Made by a program: the position numbers and the translations under genes
In this document: positions 57,483 to 64,000 of the stretch, piece after piece
How the letters are laid out: each line of letters opens with the position of its first letter
Position numbering within the stretch: position 1 is the stretch's first letter
The notes under the pieces: generated by a model
Databases searched by the model: none
What the model was told of the DNA's origin: nothing
Seen by the model: only the letters and a program-made list of their open reading frames with translations
Assembly: GCA_034638255.1 (NCBI GenBank)
Contig: JAWPGT010000002.1
Coordinates: 2,224,501 to 2,288,500 of the forward strand
Direction: 5' to 3'
Length of the DNA stretch: 64,000 nt
From: Coprinus comatus
Lineage: Eukaryota; Basidiomycota; Agaricomycetes; Agaricales; Agaricaceae

Positions 57483-60400
57483 TCACATGATGGTGCACCA
57501 GCTCGAGTCCTCTTCAGCCCTACCGCGACGCTCTTGTTCTTGTCTTACTTCTTCATTACGATGTTCTTGCCCCCGTCTTACTTCTTCGATCTGGTGATGC
57601 CGGCGTGCTGCAACTTCAGCACGGCGGCGGCGAGCTTGTTCCTCCTGGAGTCTAGCAAGATTCTGTCTTGCATTTTCAGCTTCCCTCTCTCTGCGTAGCA
57701 GATCCATGACAGGTTGAGCATCAACGCGAGCAATTGGAGGTACCGCCGGTAATGGTTGAACCTGGTGTTCGAATCGACGATATTCTGCCATCTGTGCCAT
57801 AACGGCTTCATGCCCTCCGACTATCTGCACAATGTCAGGCTCTTCATTTCCGGCTTGACCTTGAACCGCATTGTTACGAGGCCTTGGGTTTGGATCAGCA
57901 TAATATGAACCATGGGCTTCAGACATATGCAAATAAATTTGGTCCTGTTCAAATATACCCATGCACATCCAACAAATGTGTTTTCCGCATCTGCAAGTCA
58001 TATGATTGCATCCTTCGATCTTCTCAACCCAGACGTGACAAGAGGGACACCTCTTTACACCATTATCCGTCGCCCAAGCATCATTCAAACGTTCTTGCTC
58101 GGCTGAATCCCTCTGTAAACGCTTTTCGGCACAAGTCATCCCAGCGTGGCTTTCCTCGTGGCATGCAGTACAAACCTCGGAAAAGCACGAAGGACATTGG
58201 AGCTCGTTTGGTAAAGTAGTGACGTGATATACCTGGGAACAATCGGGGGTGGTACAGTATTTGTATTCTTCAGGATTACGGTCGATGTGAGCAATGAAAG
58301 CAGCTTCCAGAAGTTGTTCAAAACGTTGGGCAGGTAAGAATTTTTGGATGAGAGATATAGTGAGGGGTGAATTACAGTTAGCCTCGTTTCCCATACACTT
58401 CAATGGAAATGTATGGTTGTCCAGAGCCGAGAGGACATAGTGACGTAGACATGATGCACAGTAGATGTGTCTGCAGCTGATTTCAACAGGCTGAGAGACG
58501 GAATCATAGCAAATGGGACAGAGGACCTCATCCGAGTTGGGGGGCCGAATCAATAACCCTGCATTGCGGCGTTCGAAATCGACCATGAGTTGTTTCAAGT
58601 GATGTTTTGCCTCTTCCAGATCTGCACCACGAAGCACAAGTTGAGATGTAGGAACCATGAGGGACACATTTTCTTCCCCAAGAAGCCCCCGCATTTTCGC
58701 CAACCCTTCACGAATAAAGTAACCCAACGCTCGACGTTGAAGGGGTATATTCCATTCCTCCTTTGTGAGACGTGCAACCTCCTCCTTTATTTTGGACTTG
58801 GCAGATTCCACAGCCCCAGCTGAACCATGAACACTGATACAATGGCGTTTCCAATCGTATTTGACATAGGCTCCAGTAGAGTCGATTAACTTATTGTGGA
58901 ATGTCTGACCATTTCGAGCACCAAACTGTGGGTGCCAATAAGTTGTGTCAAGCTTCTCTCCTCTGGCCAGATTTTCAATGCGAACTTTGAGTGCACCAAC
59001 GAGTTTCTTATCATTTCCGATAAGTGAAATAGTTACTCTTTTCCCATTTTTTCTATTTCCGCGCCTTATTTGGATACTGGCATTTTCTCCCTTGGATTGT
59101 GCGAGGTCAGTCCATTGATTCTTTTGTGCATCGTATTGGCCTTCTTCCAAAGTTAAAATATACCGGTATGGGTCTGATAAAATGAGTCGGAGTGATGGGA
59201 GTGTTGTTGGTAATCTAATATGGTTATTGAGACTGTCGTAAACAGTTTTAGCATCTTCCCAAGTGCCGAAAATGGCTTTAGCAGAGTCATTATTGAATTT
59301 GGGATTGGGGTCGAGTACAAAGGAATGCAGAGTCTTGACATTTGGCAAAGTTTTGATAATCGTCTCGATGCGGCGAAAAATGTAGTCAGAAGTATAAGAT
59401 GCATCGTCTATTCGCACATGCGGTGTCCCAAGGAAATTCCGGACTTCGGCAATAGTTATATTCATCGGAATCTGCGAGATTTTGATAGTCTTCAGATTAT
59501 CTGAGCCTTCCTCGCCTGAACCTCGATATTCAACATTTATACGGTGTCCTCCGATTTGTCTATTGTGGACACTTCTCACTTTATTCAAGACTTCGAAAGT
59601 CTCGAGGTCATGGAAAGTGGCCAGCATGGTTTGGAAAGGCTTTTCCCAGGATATCCGAAGGTGGAAGGTTTGAACTTTTGCTGTTCCCATTCCACGGTCG
59701 CCTGAACTTCGACGCTCGCAGACCGTGAAATCGAGAGTATTGTCGCGGAACTCTATTCCATCCAATCCGAGAGCCACTATCTCGACATCTACTGCTTTTC
59801 CGAGAACAGTGACATGCTGAACACCTTCAACGAACTCAGTCCGGAGGATAGCCAGATCCTCTTCCTTTATTCCTTGCTGAGTAAACAACTGGATAACTTC
59901 GGATCTCTTAGCATTGGTAGGAAGGTTCTTGACCATGACCTGGGAAACCTCAAACCCACATATAATGTGCTGTATGTTGAGACCTGCCTCATATCGGACG
60001 AACGAATTCATGGTGACTCTTTGAATAGTTATAGTAGCCTCTCTACCCCATTCTTCTTCTTGCCTTGCAATTTTCTCCCTTTCCAAAGCTTCCTTTTGTC
60101 GCAATTTTTTGCGGCGTTTGGCAGCCGCACGTTCCTTTGCAATAATAGTACATGCTTCTTCCTGAGCCCTTTCTCTATGCGCCTCTTCCGCCACATGTTC
60201 CTCTGCCCATTCCTGAGAGAGCGTTTAGTTAGGGTATTACCAAATTCAAAGCAACAACTCACGTTCTCTCTCCTGATCTGTGCCTAAACATCAAAGAATA
60301 GTCAGTTGTGTTCAATAAAGAAAAGGGTAAACTGACCTCCTCTTCAGGGGTGAAGTTAGTGACGATGTTGAAGAGCTTACGAATCTCATCGGGCGGCTTG

Positions 60401-60942
60401 CCCCTGATCATGTTAGCAACAGTCTTGCAGCCAACATCACTGAAAGCGTCTCGATAAGAAATCGATGAGAACGACAAAGATAGAACATACAGTAGAGACT
60501 TGATATCGAGATAGTTGGCAGCAAGGATGATCTCAAAGAGCATCTCCTGGTCTACGGTGATGAATTTTTGGTCCCACTCGCTGATATCGGTCGTCCGTTT
60601 GCGAGTCTCATCTTCGTTGGAATCGGTTTCTGTTGACGGGAGGGGCTCGCCACGGTGGTGTTCGCAATACTCAAGCACCTGAAAGAGATATCAGATGTCC
60701 GTCGATAAAGAGAATCGCGAATTAACTTACCTTCTTGAGTACGCTCGCAGACAGATTAGGAAGAGGGATGGCCTGGTCGGACTCGCCGACATCTGGTAAG
60801 ATGCGAAGATGAGAGGACTGTGGCTCATTTATACAAAGAGAGCAGACGGACCTTCAAGCATATTCTTGATGAGAACACTGCGCTCAACGACTTCCTTGTC
60901 GGGGTTGAATTGTTCGTTGTCAGAGGTGACGAGGAGAACCAT
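57483..60942 (-). CDS. SKP1: SKP1-RBR E3 ubiquitin ligase fusion frame
   Basis: Exons 60942-60852, 60792-60731, 60678-60491, 60439-60337, 60283-60263, 60212-57483; all phases agree, 1064 residues without a stop. Residues 1-160 are a full SKP1: [89 protein letters not shown]1 normally stops there. Here it continues into a charged helix (about 160-215), two RRM/KH-like repeats with [19 protein letters not shown] and [18 protein letters not shown] (215-700), RING1 (CPICYDS, 720-761), IBR (about 781-850) and RING2 (CPSC...GCNHMTC, 877-905; catalytic Cys890), an Arg/Glu coiled coil and C-terminal CTIM, a possible prenylation box. SKP1 links cullin-1 to F-box proteins; RBR enzymes carry ubiquitin on a RING2 cysteine. 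Confidence 0.85.
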
Positions 60943-61734
60943 TTTGAAAATTAGATATATGAGGTGTTTGTATGCAGGGGGGGGATGGAGTTGAAAATAA
61001 ATGAGGGGAGGGTCCCTATACTATCTATCATTCATCAGATGTCCGTATTCCCCCCACATGCTCATATCGTAACGGTGCACCTCATCGTGACTGTGATGTG
61101 TTTTCAGACTCCGTTGGTTGTTTCCAATCCATTTGTACCAAGAAGTACGTACTATCGTTACCCAGAAGTTCGGAATCACCAGAAGATCGGAATGTCACAA
61201 GAGTGACCGTGAGTACATGAGCGTAAGTACATGACACAAACTGGCACTTGGTGTTGACATCATCATTGTTCTCATCAATAATATTCAATTACCGCTTTGC
61301 CGTGAGATCTCGGTAAGCGTGACAATGCCCAGAAGAATCAGCGTCTTAGCTCGCTAAATTTTGCATAAAAAAAGAACATGGAGCTGTACAGAACAACAAG
61401 GAGTATTTGTATATGAAGATACAATATAGCTTTATCGAGGGAAGTACCGTAGAAACGGATAATACGAACATGTGGGAAATATATAATTACCATCGCCGCA
61501 CAGCCGGTGATTGCCAAAGAAAGGTCTCCGTGCCACCTGTGGACTTCTGCCTTTGTACCCAACTCTGCAGCGTGTCCTTCCTCTCTCGTTGTGTCCAGAC
61601 CTCGCGCTCCCCATTCTCGCTTCTTGGTATGTCCAGCTCATCATACACCACTAATTTTTTACTCACCATTTCCAGGCGCAATCAGAACGGCCACCAAACG
61701 TTCAGGAGGCACGGTCCACATCCATATACTAATA
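60943..61734. other. Upstream of SKP1-RBR
   Basis: Promoter region of the SKP1 gene plus sequence before DUF6533 fragment D. A 74-codon minus-strand frame (61338-61562) is hydrophobic but unsupported. Confidence 0.45.
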
Positions 61735-62510
61735 TTATATATTTCAGAAAAGCAACACCTGTTATATATGTGTTTCGCCGTGATGGGACACTTTATTTCA
61801 TCCCATGAGTGTTTATATATCCTGGTAGTAGTACTAGTCCCTTTTCTAAAACAATTAACATTAATATCTCATATACAAAATGAAAATATAGAATCTTTGG
61901 TAAGTTTGCATCAGAAAAAAGTGCTCCTACTGTATCACTGACAAGAGTATTGGTCCAACACTAAATAGTCATTAATGTTATTGGTTTAGCTTTGGCAGTA
62001 GTCGATTCCTTTGATGGTTCCAAGTCGGTATTATCTTATGCTGGCTGGACAACGTATGTTTTTAAGGTTGAAGACTAGTATATGTGTTATATTGATTTCA
62101 ACGTTGCACCATGATGGCAGATGGCTCATAGTCATGTCTTACCTCGGTGTAAGTCTATATCTAATTCTATTCAACCTGGCGATACTGAGGAGCATTACGT
62201 TCATAAACAGGGAACTCGCTTGATCTTGAATCTACGTGAAGCAAATTGGAAGCTCACAGGGGGGAGCTCAGTAGCTCAACAACTAGCTTCTATACGTTTT
62301 GGCGGAAACCCTGGCGGTTCCAGTTCCAGGGGAACTGATAATAGTCAATTTGGGCCAGATACTAGCCAAGCTGAATATGATGACGACCCGAGTGACGATG
62401 ATGGTCATAATCATGATCATGATGAACCAAGAGTGGTAGTGGAGTCTGTGCGAAACCATACCGGTGCTCAACATGATGCTGAAGGCAATATAAAAGAGGT
62501 GTTGCGTTAG
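61735..62510 (+). pseudogene. DUF6533-family copy D, 3' part
   Basis: Contains FRKATPVIYVFRRDGTLYFIP (61745-61805) and, after an intron-bearing middle, the terminal exon about 62212-62510 (GTRLILNLREANWKLTGG, His/Asp-rich tail). The donor after FIP is ATGAGT where copies A and B have GTAAGA and GTGCGT, so that splice site is lost. No N-terminal exons directly upstream. A decayed copy. Confidence 0.5.
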
Positions 62511-63155
62511 GTGTGCCACTTATATACTACAGTGTTGTTTGGTGATATATACTTATTGCTCAAGTACTATTGTATGTATGGAAGATAGTATATAATTTGG
62601 TCGATCTGGAAACGTGTAAATCAGCTTATAGGTGATTATATTTTACATTTGTGGCTCAGACCGGATTTTGGAGTTTTACATAAAGTGAAACCCACACCAA
62701 AAGCCAAAGTTCCGCTGAAAGCAACGATGTAATAAAGATTAAACACTTTGAGAATTTACCAGCCCGATATTACATGGTCCAGTGATAAGTAGTGTGGTGA
62801 TTAATGGCGTACAACAGATTCTCGGTGAGTGTTTTTTTATTGCAACACTGAATCGAGTATCATAGCTACTCTTTAACAAGGGACATTTGATTTTGGACAT
62901 ACATAGGGCCGTTTTAATCTCATAGAAGGCTCTGTCACTCGATTATGACCTCTTTGTATTTTGGTGGGGGTATAAAGGTAGATGGTAAGATGAACATGAT
63001 CCACGAAACAATGATCATGATGATGAACCAAGAGCGATGGGGGTAGTGGATATTACTACATATACTGAACGTATATTCATCTACAAAGCTCAAGTCAATT
63101 GGACATGATACAAACAAATTATCATACATACATTTACAGACCATATTATCATCGA
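62511..63155. other. Intergenic
   Basis: Convergent 3' flanks. A CATGATGATGAACCAAGAG stretch near 63016-63034 echoes 62415-62433 in the tail of DUF6533 copy D, pointing to a partial local duplication. Confidence 0.45.
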
Positions 63156-64000
63156 TCATCCCCAATACTCCTCAAGGAGGCCCTTAACAGAGGTCACAGC
63201 CACATGAGGCACAAGGTTATTTAGCACTGGAGAAAGGAACCCTTCTCCGTCGGCTAAGGAAAAAAGAACTTGGTTATAAAAACGCATTATCGGATCGTCT
63301 TTCAACTCCGCAATAGTTTTTAGAATGGTAGCTTTATCCAAATATTGGACTTCAAACTTCTCGCCCATAATTGTTTCTGCTTCACGGACGACTTGATTAT
63401 AGGTCGTGGTCTCTCCCACCATCTCCAGCTCCAACGGCCATGTTTCTTTTAATTTGACAGCAGCAGCAACGAGACGACCAACGTCCCGTAAAGTTGTGAA
63501 AGTGATTTTTCATCACCAGTACCAGGAATAATGGCCTTTCTCTGGTCGACGTAAACGACGAAGTAGCTCATCCTCAACGGTCCTTCATGTTTCTTTGGTG
63601 CACCTTGTACCAAGTAATCCATGAAAATACCATTATTGAACAAGGTATATTCCATCCCACTTTCCTTCAACTTCGCCCTTGTCTCTTCTTTAGGATCATA
63701 GAGTTTGTATGTATCATAAAATTTGGTAGAAAATGCGTATTCCGCAGGAGCGAAACGACGAACACCAGCAGATTTTGCTGCTTCGACGAGATTGAGGTTA
63801 GGAGTGGCTTCGGGGGACCATATGGTACTGATGACGGTATCAACGCCATTCAAAGCGGATGTGATATCAGGAATGGAATCATAATCGACAGATTTAATGA
63901 TTGCGCCATGGGTTGTGAGGTGGGAGAGCTTTGACGTGTCTGAAGATTTTCGAGTAAGAAGGATTAGCTCGACGTCCGAATCTTGAAGCAAAGCGGAAGA
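63156..64000 (-). CDS. NmrA-like NAD(P)-binding reductase (5' partial, frameshift)
   Basis: Runs off the right edge, so the N-terminal GxxGxxG nucleotide-binding motif is outside. Seen: LILLTRKSS, DTVISTIWSPEATPNLNLVEAAKSAGV, RFAPAEYAFSTK, the substrate-side YTLFNNGIFMDYLVQG and, after the break, GRLVAAAVKL and ELEMVGETTTYNQVVREAE. This order fits the NmrA/isoflavone-reductase-like family of atypical short-chain dehydrogenases, which act as redox sensors or small-molecule reductases. The frame breaks in the run of five T at 63506-63510 (A on the coding strand); one more base restores ITFTTLRDVGRL. Confidence 0.82.

Noticed and set aside
60213..60262. Retention of the last SKP1 intron as a way to end SKP1 separately
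   Set aside because: The retained frame stays open for about 75 more codons (to about 60029) and yields unlikely sequence, so it does not recreate a normal SKP1 end.
1..64000. CRISPR arrays, rRNA genes, prophage or bacterial-type operons
   Set aside because: None seen; gene structure is eukaryotic throughout.

Overview
The window is nuclear DNA of a filamentous basidiomycete, most probably an Agaricomycete of fairly low GC. The evidence is dense, short, spliceosomal introns (mostly 45-60 nt, GTRNGT...YAG), very small exons, and gene families typical of that class: lineage-expanded BTB/POZ proteins with a C-terminal CxxC, DUF6533 seven-helix membrane proteins, MYND-finger proteins, a glyoxal-oxidase-like copper radical oxidase, an S28 peptidase and GPI-anchored secreted proteins. 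There are no bacterial operons, rRNA genes or CRISPR arrays. The species cannot be named from the sequence.

Layout. 1-4.55 kb: 3' part of a BBC1-like actin-patch protein. 4.7-12.8 kb: five BTB/POZ paralogs, one (9997-11230) a clear pseudogene. 13.4-14.7 kb: 3-ketoacyl-CoA thiolase. 15.5-17 kb: decayed MYND protein. 17.7-19.2 kb: single-pass membrane protein. 20.3-22.5 kb: DUF6533 protein. 22.8-25.1 kb: copper radical oxidase. 25.8-28.3 kb: an intact MYND protein and an unknown His/Pro-tailed protein. 28.7-31.0 kb: S28 serine peptidase. 31.3-33.1 kb: Hst2/SIRT2-type sirtuin. 34.0-37.0 kb: FYRN/FYRC nuclear protein. 37.3-38.7 kb: alpha/beta hydrolase. 38.8-41.9 kb: an inverted pair of intron-bearing tRNA-Asp genes enclosing a 2OG-Fe(II) oxygenase and a hydrophilic protein. 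42.9-44.2 kb: sixth BTB gene. 44.2-49.9 kb: gene-poor stretch with a complete hAT-type MITE and a partial DUF6533 copy. 50.2-55.9 kb: orphan membrane protein, seventh BTB gene, eIF3i, GPI-anchored secreted protein. 56.8-62.5 kb: DUF6533 pieces on either side of a continuous reading frame that joins SKP1 to an RBR ubiquitin ligase. 63.1-64.0 kb: NmrA-like reductase running off the window.

The most unusual feature is the SKP1-RBR frame (57483-60942 minus). A complete SKP1 (six exons, all splice phases consistent) reads through its usual C-terminus, without a stop, into a helical linker, KH/RRM-like repeats, RING1-IBR-RING2 and a CaaX-like end. If real, this is an SCF adaptor covalently joined to a different class of E3 ligase, in a region also carrying seven BTB genes (BTB proteins commonly act as CUL3 adaptors).

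Caution on quality: about nine genes that look conserved carry a single-base indel, usually in a short homopolymer, after which the protein continues in another frame. Others carry one in-frame stop. This pattern fits uncorrected long-read consensus errors better than real decay, but the two cannot be separated from sequence alone. Exon arithmetic (phases restored by exactly one base) was used to place most indels.
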